64,000 nucleotides of DNA from Roseovarius sp. THAF27 (GTDB lineage: Bacteria; Pseudomonadota; Alphaproteobacteria; Rhodobacterales; Rhodobacteraceae), in the NCBI RefSeq assembly GCF_009363655.1, contig NZ_CP045393.1:2666001-2730000 (forward strand), read 5' to 3'. This document shows, piece by piece, positions 34,563-44,610 of this stretch; positions within the stretch are counted from its first letter, which is position 1; the number at the start of each line of letters is the position of its first letter. The notes below the pieces were generated by a model. It saw nothing but the letters and a program-made list of their open reading frames with translations, was not told where the DNA came from and searched no databases. A program made the translations under genes and the position numbers.

Positions 34563-35996
34563 ATGACCCACACAGTGGAAAAAATCGGTGGGACGTCCAT
34601 GTCCCGCCTGCACGAACTGCGCGACACCCTGTTCATCAAGAACGGCGAGCCGCAGTATGGCCGCATCTTCGTGGTCTCCGCCTTCGGTGGCATCACCGAT
34701 ATGCTGCTGGAGCACAAGAAGACGGGCGAGGATGGCGCCTATGCCGCCTTCGCCAATGCCGAGGACGACCACGGCTGGCACGCCGCGCTGACCGACGCCT
34801 GTCGCGCCATGATCAAGGCGCACGAGGATGTGCTTGAGCACCCGGAGGACATCGCTCAGGCGACGGCCTTCGTGAACGAACGGATCGAGGGCGCGCGCAA
34901 CTGCCTGATCGACCTGCAGCGCCTGTGCTCCTACGGCCATTTCCGGCTGAACGCGCACCTGATGCACATTCGCGAACTGCTGTCCGGTCTCGGCGAGGCG
35001 CACAGTGCCCACGTGGCCGCTCTGGTCCTGAAACGCGCCGGCGTCGACGCCCGCGCCGTGGACCTGACCGGCTGGCGCGAGGATGGCGAGGTGACGCTGG
35101 ACGAGCGCATCAACAACGCCATGGCCAGCATCGACCCCGCCACCGAAATGCCCATCGTCACCGGCTATGCCCAATGCCGCGAGGGCCTGATGAAGGAATT
35201 CGACCGCGGCTATTCCGAGGTCACGTTTTCCCAGATGGCCGCCCTCACCGGCGCGCGCGAAGCCATCATCCACAAGGAGTTCCACCTCTCCTCTGCCGAC
35301 CCCAAGCTGGTCGGCGCCGAGAACGTCCGCACCCTGGGTCACACCAACTACGACGTGGCCGACCAGATGGCCAATCTCGGGATGGAGGCGATCCACCCCT
35401 CCGCCGCCAAGACCCTGCGCCAGGCCGGCGTGCCCCTGCGCGTCACCAACGCGTTCGAGCCGGATGAGCCCGGCACGGTCATCGACGACCAGCCTGCCGA
35501 CACACCGGCGGTCGAAATGGTCACGGGCCTTGATATCATCGCGCTGGAAGTGTTCGAACAGGACATGGTCGGCGTCAAAGGCTACGACGCCGCCATCCTC
35601 GACACCCTGACGCGTCATGACGTGCGCATCGTGTCGAAAGCGTCGAACGCCAACACCATCACGCATTACGTGGACGCATCGGTCAAGGCCATGCGCAAGG
35701 TGGCCGACGACCTGGCCGAGAAGTACCCCCAGTCCGAGATCCGCAACCGCAAGCTTGCCCTGGTCTCCGTCATCGGGCGCGATCTCGACGGGCTCAGCAC
35801 CCTGCAACGCGGCCTTCAGGCGCTGGACGACAACGGCATGGCCTCGCTCGGGGCCACCCAGGGTCCGCGCCACGTCGACACGCAGTTCATCCTTGAACGC
35901 GAAGACCGCGACCCGGCGATCAAGGCGCTGCACGACGTGTTCTTCGGCAAGGCGTCCGACCCTGCAAAAAAGTCTGACATCACCATCGCTGCCTGA
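34563..35996 (+). CDS. ask: Ectoine-specific aspartate kinase (Ask_Ect)
   Basis: An aspartokinase that supplies aspartyl phosphate for the ectoine route, a dedicated isoenzyme known from many ectABC clusters. The 477-residue product starts HTVEKIGGTSMSR (kinase KxGGTS motif) and contains RIFVVSAFGG and HKEFHLSSADPKLV, with C-terminal ACT regions around RIVSKASNANTITHYVDAS. The ATG at 34563 lies 4 bp after the ectC stop. A strong terminator follows. Confidence 0.95.
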   Translation: MTHTVEKIGGTSMSRLHELRDTLFIKNGEPQYGRIFVVSAFGGITDMLLEHKKTGEDGAYAAFANAEDDHGWHAALTDACRAMIKAHEDVLEHPEDIAQATAFVNERIEGARNCLIDLQRLCSYGHFRLNAHLMHIRELLSGLGEAHSAHVAALVLKRAGVDARAVDLTGWREDGEVTLDERINNAMASIDPATEMPIVTGYAQCREGLMKEFDRGYSEVTFSQMAALTGAREAIIHKEFHLSSADPKLVGAENVRTLGHTNYDVADQMANLGMEAIHPSAAKTLRQAGVPLRVTNAFEPDEPGTVIDDQPADTPAVEMVTGLDIIALEVFEQDMVGVKGYDAAILDTLTRHDVRIVSKASNANTITHYVDASVKAMRKVADDLAEKYPQSEIRNRKLALVSVIGRDLDGLSTLQRGLQALDDNGMASLGATQGPRHVDTQFILEREDRDPAIKALHDVFFGKASDPAKKSDITIAA

Positions 35997-36022
35997 CAGA
36001 GCCCTTGCCCCAATGAAAAGAG

Positions 36023-36057
36023 AAAAGCGCGTGCCGACATCCCGGCACGCGCTTTTT
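36023..36057 (+). terminator. Bidirectional rho-independent terminator after ask
   Basis: GCGCGTGCCG pairs with CGGCACGCGC around ACATCC, flanked by AAAA on the left and TTTTT on the right. The A and T tracts on both sides let it serve ask on the plus strand and the SoxYZ-like gene on the minus strand. Confidence 0.9.
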
Positions 36058-36080
36058 GCATTCCGAAAAGGACGCCCGGC

Positions 36081-36890
36081 TCAGCCGTCCAGCGATTTAG
36101 GCAAGGTGCTTTCGAACACGTTGCCCTCGGTATCCGTGGCCTTCACCGTCAGGTCGGTCGACCCGTTGTCATTGTAAAAGAACCGGAACGACGGGTTTTC
36201 CGAGATCGAAATCCCCCCCGTCATCGTGAACAGCATCTCGTCACCCTGCCGCACCTCGATCGTGTCGATGAAATGCGCCGGGATGAACAGCTGCGTGATC
36301 TGGTCTCGTTGCAGCCCCGAATAATTCGGATGCCGGATCATGATCTGCGCCTCGCGCCGGGGCGTCGATACCGCCGCCGTCTCGCCGAAGCTGCGCAGCT
36401 TCATCTGCCCCATGCCCGCCAGCGCCTGCTCGGGGTCTTTCGAGGCCGGGGCCGAACACCCGCCCGACGCCTTGACGAACCGCCCGGTCATGTAAAGACC
36501 GTCCTCGGTCTCGGTGATCACGCGCACGTTGGAATACTGGTTCACCCGCACCCGCATCTCGAAATCGAGCGGTCCCATGCCCGGCCCGAACGCGAATTCA
36601 CCAGCCACCGGCGCCGGGTTTTCGTCGATCACCACGGTGGCCGACGTGATCTGCGCGTCGGGATCTGTCTGCTTCAGGTGCACCGGCACGGTCGCCGCGT
36701 CATGGGCGCGGTACGGCGCGTTAAGGCTGAGCGGGCCCTCCGCCTCCTCCAGCGTGGCCTCGCCCAGAACGTCATGGCGCAGATCCTGCCAGGTCGGGCT
36801 TTCGGTCAAGGGGTTCTTGACCGCCTCCTCAGCCCAACCAGCAGATGCCGCAAGGCCCAGCGCCAGGACGGATGCAATTGCATGTCTCAT
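36081..36890 (-). CDS. Quinoprotein-associated SoxYZ-like carrier protein (first copy)
   Basis: A 269-residue exported protein with a signal peptide ending GWAEE. A SoxY-like domain (about 35-165) ends in KASGGCSAP, and a SoxZ-like domain follows (about 180-269; IRHPNYSGLQRD, SISENPSFRF). SoxYZ carries sulfur intermediates on the SoxY cysteine. Fused forms occur beside PQQ-dependent dehydrogenase genes, where the cargo is unknown. The GGC motif is internal, not at the C-terminus as in true SoxY. A second copy of the same length lies at 46893-47702. Confidence 0.88.
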   Translation of the reverse strand: MRHAIASVLALGLAASAGWAEEAVKNPLTESPTWQDLRHDVLGEATLEEAEGPLSLNAPYRAHDAATVPVHLKQTDPDAQITSATVVIDENPAPVAGEFAFGPGMGPLDFEMRVRVNQYSNVRVITETEDGLYMTGRFVKASGGCSAPASKDPEQALAGMGQMKLRSFGETAAVSTPRREAQIMIRHPNYSGLQRDQITQLFIPAHFIDTIEVRQGDEMLFTMTGGISISENPSFRFFYNDNGSTDLTVKATDTEGNVFESTLPKSLDG

Positions 36891-36997
36891 ACGGTCTCCT
36901 CCCGTAATGCGACCGTGTTATGCCACGAAACGGCGGCAAAATCCACTTATACGAAATGGGGCATGGACCTCACAATCGCGTGTGGCATCCTTCGCCC

Positions 36998-38029
36998 ATG
37001 TTCGAAGTCGTCGTCACAACCTGTCTTGCGCTTGCCTCTGGCGGGGCCGCCCCGGCCTGCCGCGATATGCTGCTGGCGGGGTACGAGACTCCCACGCAGG
37101 CCGCGTGCGAGGCGCAACTGCCCGATCTTTCACGGAAATACGACGACCCGCGCTGTGTCCCCATCGGCCCCGCGCTCGAGATAACCGAGGTCGCACCGGG
37201 CGTTTTCGCCCATCTGGGCCGGATCGAGGAACCCGACCAGGACAATCGCGGCGATGTCGCCAATCTCGGCTTCATCCTGGGCGCCGACAGCGTCGCGGTG
37301 ATCGACACCGGCTCCGCCCGCTGGATCGGCGAGTCGCTCTGGCGCGCCATCCGCCAGCACACCGACAAGCCCGTCAGCCACGTCATCCTGACCCATACGC
37401 ATCCCGATCACGTGCTGGGCACCGACGCCTTTCGCACCACCGGGGCCAAGATCGTCTCCCACGCCACCCTGCCCCGCGCGCTGGCCGACCGGCAGGCCAA
37501 TTACGCGGAAAGCCTCACGCGCCTCATCGGCCCCGCCTTCGCCGGCTCCACCGCACCGGACGCGGACATCACCGTAGAGCCCGACGCGCCGATGCAGATC
37601 GACCTCGGTGGGCGCATCCTCACCCTGCACGCATGGCCCACCGCGCATACCGGCAACGACCTGACCGTGCTGGACCAGGAAACCGGCACGTTTTTCACCG
37701 GCGACCTCGTCTTCCACCTGCACACCCCCGCCCTTGACGGCAGCGTGCTGGGCTGGCTCGACGTGCTGGAACAGTTGCAAACACTGGACATCGCCCGCAT
37801 CGTGCCGGGGCATGGCGGCCCGGTGCTGGACTGGCCCGAAGGCGCAAAGGACCAGCGCCGTTATCTGGAAACCCTGCGCGACGACACCCGCGCCGCCATT
37901 GCGAACGGCACCCGCCTTGGCGATGCCGTCACCACGATCGCGGACAGCGAGGCGGACAAATGGCAGCTTTTCGAGGCCTACAATCCCCGCAACGCCACCG
38001 TCGCCTTTACCGAACTGGAATGGGAATAG
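36998..38029 (+). CDS. Quinoprotein relay-system metallo-beta-lactamase-fold hydrolase
   Basis: A 343-residue protein with a short hydrophobic N-terminus, a Cys-containing first segment (GGAAPACRDMLLAGYETP, then DDPRCVPIG) and a metallo-beta-lactamase domain. The metal motif is THTHPDHVLG, later metal ligands lie in HTGNDL and GDLVFH, and VPGHGGP is near the end. Proteins like this accompany the SoxYZ-like carrier in PQQ-dehydrogenase loci and are named quinoprotein relay zinc metallohydrolases; substrate unknown. The ATG at 36998 gives the exported-type start. It is divergent from the carrier gene. Confidence 0.83.
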   Translation: MFEVVVTTCLALASGGAAPACRDMLLAGYETPTQAACEAQLPDLSRKYDDPRCVPIGPALEITEVAPGVFAHLGRIEEPDQDNRGDVANLGFILGADSVAVIDTGSARWIGESLWRAIRQHTDKPVSHVILTHTHPDHVLGTDAFRTTGAKIVSHATLPRALADRQANYAESLTRLIGPAFAGSTAPDADITVEPDAPMQIDLGGRILTLHAWPTAHTGNDLTVLDQETGTFFTGDLVFHLHTPALDGSVLGWLDVLEQLQTLDIARIVPGHGGPVLDWPEGAKDQRRYLETLRDDTRAAIANGTRLGDAVTTIADSEADKWQLFEAYNPRNATVAFTELEWE

Positions 38030-38032
38030 AGC

Positions 38033-38647
38033 TTAGTCCTTGGCCACGTCCTGCAGCATCTGCGCGATGGCAAACAGCCGCTTTTCGATCAGCTGCGGCG
38101 TCTCGCACAGGTAGGTGATGGACTGCTGCCGGTCAGAGTAAATCACCTGGTCCCAGTCCAGCTTTTCCTCCAGCGCGTCGATCCGGTCGTAATCCGGCGC
38201 GTCCGCTTCCAGGGCGGTGTCCATCTCCAGCCGCATCTCGTCGATCTTCTCGGCCAGCGCGATCTGCCCCAGCGAGAAATCCGCGATCCCGTTGATGATC
38301 CGCGACCGGCGGGTGTTGAGCGACTTGAACGTCTGCGCGAACACCCGGCCCAGATTGTCCGCCCTGTCCGCCGGCCAGCGCCCGGCAAAATCCTCCGCCG
38401 CCTGCCGCAACGCGTCCATCTCCAGCCGTCGCACGGCCAGCGTGCCGGCAAGGTCCCGGATATCCGCCGCCAGCGCCGAATCCTCGACCTCGTCCTCCGG
38501 CAGCGCGATGGGCCACATCAGCCCCAGCGACAGCTCTTCGACCTTGCGCTGAACGCAGGGCCATGTCGGGTCCGAAAAATCCGCCGCCACCAATGGCGCG
38601 GCGGTGCCCATGACGGCGGCGAATGCCGTTGAAACCAGCGTCCTCAT
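38033..38647 (-). CDS. Exported helical protein of unknown function
   Basis: The 204-residue product has a signal peptide (about 1-22, ending LVAAD), then [19 protein letters not shown], and a long mostly helical domain rich in Ala, Asp, Glu and Arg. Two cysteines are visible, one near the start of the mature part and one in TYLCETPQL near the end, possibly a disulphide. I recognise no family. The ATG at 38647 has GGGAGG upstream on its strand. The gene is convergent with the preceding hydrolase gene (3-bp gap). Confidence 0.72.
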   Translation of the reverse strand: MRTLVSTAFAAVMGTAAPLVAADFSDPTWPCVQRKVEELSLGLMWPIALPEDEVEDSALAADIRDLAGTLAVRRLEMDALRQAAEDFAGRWPADRADNLGRVFAQTFKSLNTRRSRIINGIADFSLGQIALAEKIDEMRLEMDTALEADAPDYDRIDALEEKLDWDQVIYSDRQQSITYLCETPQLIEKRLFAIAQMLQDVAKD

Positions 38648-38734
38648 ACGGTCCTCCCTTGGTCCCATGGGAACATGCCCATCCATCCCCGGCAAGGGTT
38701 CACAATGGAATACCAACCAAGGTACTAATTGTGC

Positions 38735-38749
38735 GGCGGCATGGCCGCC
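38735..38749 (+). repeat. GC-rich hairpin upstream of the formaldehyde dehydrogenase gene
   Basis: GGCGGC and GCCGCC arms flank ATG, about 60 bp before the gene start. It might be an operator or a leader hairpin; similar GC-rich hairpins stand before xoxF and the PQQ-ABC binding protein gene. Confidence 0.35.
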
Positions 38750-38810
38750 CCCTACCATAACCTTGATTCACGTGCCTGTCTGCGGCGCGAACGGGAGGAA
38801 ATACACTATC

Positions 38811-39938
<1,128 letters not shown>

Positions 39939-39939
39939 T

Positions 39940-40773
39940 TTGTCCATCGAGGTCGTCTCTCAGAACAGGAGCTTCGGCGGCGAACAGGTCGTCTACAAGC
40001 ACAGTTCCAACACCTGTGCCTGCGAGATGACCTACGCCGTCTACCAGCCTCCGCAGGCCAAGGATGGCCCGGTTCCGGTGCTCTGGTACCTATCGGGCCT
40101 GACCTGCAACCACGAAAACGCCATGACCAAGGGCGGCTTTCAGGAACACGCAGCGCGCGAAGGCATCGCGCTCGTGTTTCCCGACACCTCGCCCCGGGGC
40201 GAGAACGTGGCCGATGACGAGGCGTACGATCTGGGCCAAGGGGCGGGCTTTTACGTCAACGCCACCTGCGACCCGTGGCGGCAGCATTACCGGATGTACG
40301 ACTACATCGTGAACGAGCTTTACTCGATCATCGCGGAAACCCAGCCGGTGCAGGACCGTCACGGCATCACCGGGCACTCGATGGGCGGGCATGGCGCCAT
40401 GACCATCGCCATGCGCAACCCCGACAAGTTCGAGTCGCTCTCGGCCTTTGCCCCCATCGCCAACCCAACCCGCTCGGACTGGGGCCGCAAACAGCTCAGC
40501 GCCTATCTGGGCGACGACGAAAGCACTTGGGCGCAGCACGATTCCACCCTTCTGCTGGAAGAACACGGCTGGAAGGGCGACGTCCTGATCGACCAGGGAT
40601 CGAGCGACCAGTTCCTCGACCTGCTGAAACCCGAGGCGCTGGCCGACACCATGGCCAAACGCCGCCAGCCCGGCCAGATCCGCATCCAGCCGGGCTATGA
40701 CCATTCGTATTTCTTTGTGCAGACCTTCGCCGCCGACCACGTCGCGTGGCACGCCGACCGCCTGCATCACTGA
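39940..40773 (+). CDS. fghA: S-formylglutathione hydrolase (TTG start)
   Basis: A serine esterase that splits S-formylglutathione into formate and glutathione, completing formaldehyde oxidation. The 277-residue alpha/beta hydrolase has NRSFGGEQVVYKHSS, LSGLTCNHENAMTKGG, the nucleophile elbow GHSMGGHGA and a late catalytic His in GYDHSYFFVQTF. No ATG suits the family N-terminus; TTG at 39940, one base after the dehydrogenase stop, does. The two genes are evidently coupled. Confidence 0.95.
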   Translation: MSIEVVSQNRSFGGEQVVYKHSSNTCACEMTYAVYQPPQAKDGPVPVLWYLSGLTCNHENAMTKGGFQEHAAREGIALVFPDTSPRGENVADDEAYDLGQGAGFYVNATCDPWRQHYRMYDYIVNELYSIIAETQPVQDRHGITGHSMGGHGAMTIAMRNPDKFESLSAFAPIANPTRSDWGRKQLSAYLGDDESTWAQHDSTLLLEEHGWKGDVLIDQGSSDQFLDLLKPEALADTMAKRRQPGQIRIQPGYDHSYFFVQTFAADHVAWHADRLHH

Positions 40774-40810
40774 TGTGTGTACTGACACTGTTGACTAGGG
40801 AGACATCAAC

Positions 40811-41203
40811 TTGACCATCCGTACCATCCTCGCCGCCAGCATCCTGGCAACCACGCCCGCCCTGGGCTTTGCCCAAGACGTCGAAGGCGACGCCGAAGCC
40901 GGTGAAAAAGTGTTCCGCAAATGCATGGCCTGCCACGCCGTCGGCGAAGGCGCCAAGAACAAGGTCGGCCCCGTGCTGACCGGCATCGTTGGCGCGCCCG
41001 TCGCGGCGAACGAGGATTTCGACTATTCCGACGTGCTCGCCGAGATGGGTGCCGAGGGCAAGGAATGGACGCCCGAAGAACTGGCGGCGTTTCTTGAAAA
41101 ACCGCGTGACTATGCCAAGGGCACCAAGATGGCCTTTGCCGGTCTGCGCAAGGAGGAAGAAAGAATGAACGTGATCGCGTACCTCGCCTCCACGGGCGAA
41201 TAA
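40811..41203 (+). CDS. Class I cytochrome c (c550-like; TTG start)
   Basis: A 130-residue periplasmic cytochrome with a signal peptide ending GFAQ, heme site C38-MA-C41-H42, and a Met ligand in KGTKMAFAG. It resembles cytochrome c2/c550 of alphaproteobacteria, which passes electrons from the XoxG-type cytochrome to a terminal oxidase. TTG at 40811 with AGGGAGA upstream is the start that keeps the signal peptide intact. It ends 120 bp before xoxF. Confidence 0.9.
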   Translation: MTIRTILAASILATTPALGFAQDVEGDAEAGEKVFRKCMACHAVGEGAKNKVGPVLTGIVGAPVAANEDFDYSDVLAEMGAEGKEWTPEELAAFLEKPRDYAKGTKMAFAGLRKEEERMNVIAYLASTGE

Positions 41204-41220
41204 CGCGGCACGTCCGAGAC

Positions 41221-41261
41221 GCGGGGGCTCCAGGAAGGAGAGAGCTTGGGATCCCCGCTTT
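41221..41261 (+). terminator. Terminator-like hairpin after the cytochrome c gene
   Basis: GCGGGGGCTCC pairs imperfectly with GGGATCCCCGC and is followed by TTTAA. It would separate the formaldehyde/cytochrome genes from xoxF, which then needs its own promoter in the remaining 60 bp or inside this element. Confidence 0.5.
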
Positions 41262-41264
41262 AAC

Positions 41265-41279
41265 GGTCGATCATCGACC
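41265..41279 (+). promoter_or_regulatory. Perfect palindrome upstream of xoxF
   Basis: GGTCGAT-C-ATCGACC has 7-bp arms about one base, 45 bp before the xoxF ATG. The form fits a dimeric regulator binding site, but no regulator is assigned. Confidence 0.45.
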
Positions 41280-41287
41280 ATTCCAAT

Positions 41288-41305
41288 GCAGCGGCAAACC
41301 GCTGC
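41288..41305 (+). promoter_or_regulatory. Leader hairpin just upstream of the xoxF ribosome site
   Basis: GCAGCGG and CCGCTGC form a perfect 7-bp stem with a CAAA loop. The ribosome site GGGAGG starts about 6 nt later. It may protect the 5' end of an abundant mRNA or tune translation. Confidence 0.55.
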
Positions 41306-41323
41306 TTACATGGGAGGACTACA

Positions 41324-43123
41324 ATGAAGAAGCTTATGCTTTTAACCTCGGGTCTGGCGCTCTGCGCTGGCATGGCCGTCGCCAACGACGACCTTGTCAC
41401 GCAGATGGACGACCCCACTCAATGGGCGATCCAGACGGGCGACTACAAGAACCAGCGCCATTCCAAGCTGGATTCGATAAACAAGGAAAACGTGGGTGAC
41501 CTGCAGGTCGCATGGACCTTCTCGACCGGCGTTCTGCGCGGTCACGAAGGCTCGCCGCTCGTCGTGGGCGACACCATGTATGTCCACACGCCCTTCCCCA
41601 ACATCGTCTACGCGCTCGATCTGGCCGACGAAGGCAAGATCAAGTGGAAGTACGAGCCCAAGCAGGACCCGGACGTCATTCCGGTGATGTGCTGTGACAC
41701 CGTCAACCGCGGTGTGGCCTATGCCGACGGCAAGATCTTCCTGCACCAGGCCGACACCAAGGTCGTGGCGCTCAATGCCGACGACGGTTCGGTCGAATGG
41801 GAAGTCGTCAACGGCGACCCGTCCATCGGCGAGACCAACACCGCGACCGTGCTTCCGGTCAAGGACAAGGTCATCGTCGGCATCTCGGGCGGCGAGTTCG
41901 GCGTGCGCGGTCACGTGACCGCCTACAACATGTCGGACGGCACCCAGGCCTGGCGCGCCTACTCGATGGGCCCCGACGAGGACATCCTCGTGGACCCCGA
42001 GAACACGACCCACCTGGGCGAGCCTGTCGGCGAAAACTCCGGCACCAACACCTGGGAAGGCGACCAGTGGCAAATCGGCGGCGGCACCACCTGGGGCTGG
42101 TACTCGGCGGATCTCGAAGAGAACCTGATGTACTACGGCACCGGCAACCCGTCGACGTGGAACCCCTCGCAGCGTCCCGGCGACAACCGCTGGTCCATGA
42201 CCGTCATGGCCCGCGACATCGACACGGGCGAGGCCAAGTGGTTCTACCAGATGACCCCGCATGACGAGTGGGATTACGACGGCGTCAACGAAATGATCCT
42301 CACGGAGCAGGAAATTGACGGCGAGGAGCGCAAGCTTCTGACCCACTTCGACCGTAACGGCCTGGCCTACACGATGGACCGTGTGTCGGGTGAACTTCTG
42401 GTCGCCGAAAAGTACGACCCGGTCGTGAACTGGACCTCCGGCGTCGACATGGACCCCGAGTCCGACACCTACGGTCGTCCTGAAGTGGTGGCGCAATACT
42501 CCACCGAGCAGAACGGCGAAGACGTCAACTCCACCGGCATCTGCCCGGCGGCGCTTGGCACCAAGGACCAACAGCCCGCGGCCTACGACCCGGAAACCCA
42601 GCTGTTCCTGGTTCCGACCAACCACGTCTGCATGGACTACGAGCCGTTCCGCGTCAGCTACACCGCAGGTCAGCCCTATGTGGGCGCGACCCTGTCGATG
42701 TACCCTGCCCCGGACAGCCATGGCGGCATGGGCAACTTCATCGCCTGGGATAACATCAACGGCGAGATCAAGTGGTCCAACCCCGAGCAGTTCTCGGTCT
42801 GGTCCGGTGCTCTGACCACCGCCGGTGGCATCACCTTCTACGGTACGCTCGAAGGATACCTGAAGGCGGTCGACACCTCCACGGGTGAGGAACTCTACAA
42901 GTTCCGCACGCCCTCGGGCATCATCGGCAACGTGATGACCTACGAGCGCGACGGCAAACAGTATGTCGCCGTCCTCTCGGGCGTCGGTGGCTGGGCCGGC
43001 ATCGGTCTCGCGGCCGGTCTGACCAACCCCAACGACGGTCTGGGCGCCGTGGGTGGCTACGCCGCTCTCAGCGACTACACCGCACTGGGTGGTCAGCTGA
43101 CCGTGTTCGCTCTGCCGGACTAA
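41324..43123 (+). CDS. xoxF: Lanthanide-dependent methanol dehydrogenase XoxF
   Basis: A periplasmic PQQ-dependent alcohol dehydrogenase of the eight-bladed propeller type, 599 residues with a signal peptide ending AVAND. The vicinal Cys pair C123-C124 lies in [10 protein letters not shown]. In [12 protein letters not shown] the catalytic Asp is D317 and the extra Asp two residues on is D319. That Asp coordinates lanthanides in XoxF and is Ala in calcium-dependent MxaF. There is no mxaF or mxaI in the window, so this is the methanol dehydrogenase of the cluster. Electrons should go to the cytochrome encoded next. Confidence 0.97.
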   Translation: MKKLMLLTSGLALCAGMAVANDDLVTQMDDPTQWAIQTGDYKNQRHSKLDSINKENVGDLQVAWTFSTGVLRGHEGSPLVVGDTMYVHTPFPNIVYALDLADEGKIKWKYEPKQDPDVIPVMCCDTVNRGVAYADGKIFLHQADTKVVALNADDGSVEWEVVNGDPSIGETNTATVLPVKDKVIVGISGGEFGVRGHVTAYNMSDGTQAWRAYSMGPDEDILVDPENTTHLGEPVGENSGTNTWEGDQWQIGGGTTWGWYSADLEENLMYYGTGNPSTWNPSQRPGDNRWSMTVMARDIDTGEAKWFYQMTPHDEWDYDGVNEMILTEQEIDGEERKLLTHFDRNGLAYTMDRVSGELLVAEKYDPVVNWTSGVDMDPESDTYGRPEVVAQYSTEQNGEDVNSTGICPAALGTKDQQPAAYDPETQLFLVPTNHVCMDYEPFRVSYTAGQPYVGATLSMYPAPDSHGGMGNFIAWDNINGEIKWSNPEQFSVWSGALTTAGGITFYGTLEGYLKAVDTSTGEELYKFRTPSGIIGNVMTYERDGKQYVAVLSGVGGWAGIGLAAGLTNPNDGLGAVGGYAALSDYTALGGQLTVFALPD

Positions 43124-43139
43124 GCGAAACGCAACAGCC

Positions 43140-43171
43140 GGGGCCGGTCCTCCTTCGGGAAGGCCGGCCCC
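43140..43171 (+). terminator. Very stable hairpin between xoxF and xoxG
   Basis: Fourteen-base arms starting GGGGCCGG and ending CCGGCCCC, with 13 pairs and a TTCG tetraloop, follow the xoxF stop by 14 bp. No U-tract follows. It probably causes partial termination or blocks 3' decay, giving more XoxF than XoxG. Confidence 0.65.
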
Positions 43172-43229
43172 GTGCCCAAGATAAACGACGCATAATCAGT
43201 ACCAAAAACAGGAAAGGTATGACCGCATC

Positions 43230-43757
43230 ATGAGCACCGGACTCCGCTTGACACTCGCCTCGGCCCTGATCGCACTGCCGATCACCGCCTCGGCTCAGAA
43301 CTGGAGCGATCAGCCGGTCGATCCTGCAAACCACGACGAGACCGTCGCCTACGAAGAAGGCGGGCGCTACTACAACGAAGAAGACGTGCCCACCTACAAC
43401 GTGACCGAGGACGGCACCGTCGACTGGATGACCTTCTCGGGCTTCCGCCGCTATCACGCCGAATGCCACGTGTGCCACGGCCCCGATGGCGAAGGCTCGT
43501 CCTACGCCCCCAAGGTCAAGAATTCCGCCGTCCACATGGGCTATTACGATTTCTACGACGTGGTCGTGAACGGCCGCGGCAACGGCAACTCCGTCATGCC
43601 CCACTTCGGCGACAACCCGAACGTGATGTGCTATCTCGACGACATCTACGTCTATCTCAAGGCCCGCGGCATGGAGGCCGTCCCGCGCGGACGCCCCGGC
43701 TCGAAACAGGCCAAGTCGGAATCGATCCAAGAGGATGAAGATGCCTGCATGGGCTAA
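43230..43757 (+). CDS. xoxG: XoxG-type cytochrome c, electron acceptor of XoxF
   Basis: A 175-residue exported cytochrome with a signal peptide ending ASAQN, an acidic N-terminal stretch and one heme site C79-HV-C82-H83. A likely Met ligand lies in NGNSVMPHFG. The PNVMCYLDDIYVYLKARG block is usual for XoxG and for cytochrome c-553i of Paracoccus. It takes electrons from PQQ in XoxF. The C-terminus is rich in Glu and Asp, and the gene overlaps xoxJ by 23 bp. Confidence 0.93.
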   Translation: MSTGLRLTLASALIALPITASAQNWSDQPVDPANHDETVAYEEGGRYYNEEDVPTYNVTEDGTVDWMTFSGFRRYHAECHVCHGPDGEGSSYAPKVKNSAVHMGYYDFYDVVVNGRGNGNSVMPHFGDNPNVMCYLDDIYVYLKARGMEAVPRGRPGSKQAKSESIQEDEDACMG

Positions 43758-44610
43758 ATCCGCAGCATTGCGCGCCGCCGCCCGCCTCACCGGGTTGGCG
43801 GCGCTTTGCTTTTCGGCGCTGCTGATGTCCGGGCCGGCGACGGCCCAGACCTCCGATCTCGTGTCGCAGAACGCACTGCGCGTCTGCGCCGATCCGGCCA
43901 ATTATCCCATGTCCACCAAGAAGGGCACGGGGTACGAAAACGAGCTGGCCGAGCTCATCGCCTCCAAGCTGGACCTGCCGGTGCAATACACCTGGTATCC
44001 GCAGGCCACGGGGTTCATCCGCAACACGCTGAAGGTCAAGCGCTGCGACATCGTGATGGGCTACGCGCAGGGCCACGAACTGGTGCTGAACACCAACCAC
44101 TACTTCAGCTCGGTCTATACCCTGATCGTCCCGCAGGACAGCCCGCTCGCCTCGGTCGAGACCCTCACCGACGACGCTCTGAAAGGCACCCGCATCGGCA
44201 TCATCGCCGGCACGCCCCCCTCGGCGCATCTCGCGCGCCACGGGCTCATTGGCAAGGCCAAGCCCTACAACCTCGTGGTCGACCGCCGGCACGAGAACCC
44301 CGCCACCAACATGCTCGACGACCTCAAGGCCGGCAATATCGACGCCGCCATCCTCTGGGGTCCGCTGGGTGGACCGCTGGTCAAAGCCGAGTATCCCGGC
44401 ATGAAGGTCATCCCCCTCATAAACGAGGAGTTGCCCCCGCGCCTCTTCTTCCGCATCACCATGGGCGTGCGGCAGGGCGAAAAGGTCTGGCAGCGCGAGC
44501 TCAATTCGCTCATCCGCCGCCACCAGGACGAGATCAACGCGCTCCTGACCGACGCCGGCGTGCCGCTGGTCAGCGACATGGGCAACGAGATGCTGGAAAC
44601 GGGACAGTGA
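43735..44610 (+). CDS. xoxJ: XoxJ, periplasmic binding-protein-like partner of XoxF
   Basis: A 291-residue exported protein of the type II solute-binding fold, found next to xoxF and xoxG (its MxaJ counterpart helps mature methanol dehydrogenase). It has a signal peptide ending ATAQT, then LRVCADPANYPMSTKKGTGYENELAELIA, CDIVMGYAQGHE and GIIAGTPPSAHLARHGL. It has no transporter partner of its own nearby in the operon, so a chaperone or activation role is likelier. ATG at 43735 or 43741 could be used. Confidence 0.92.
   Translation: MKMPAWAKSAALRAAARLTGLAALCFSALLMSGPATAQTSDLVSQNALRVCADPANYPMSTKKGTGYENELAELIASKLDLPVQYTWYPQATGFIRNTLKVKRCDIVMGYAQGHELVLNTNHYFSSVYTLIVPQDSPLASVETLTDDALKGTRIGIIAGTPPSAHLARHGLIGKAKPYNLVVDRRHENPATNMLDDLKAGNIDAAILWGPLGGPLVKAEYPGMKVIPLINEELPPRLFFRITMGVRQGEKVWQRELNSLIRRHQDEINALLTDAGVPLVSDMGNEMLETGQ

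Noticed and set aside
41342..42721. Minus-strand frame of about 460 codons opposite xoxF
   Set aside because: Antisense shadow; xoxF is unambiguous.
41324..43123. Calcium-type methanol dehydrogenase MxaF
   Set aside because: The extra Asp at D319 and the lack of mxaI and the mxa accessory gene set indicate XoxF.
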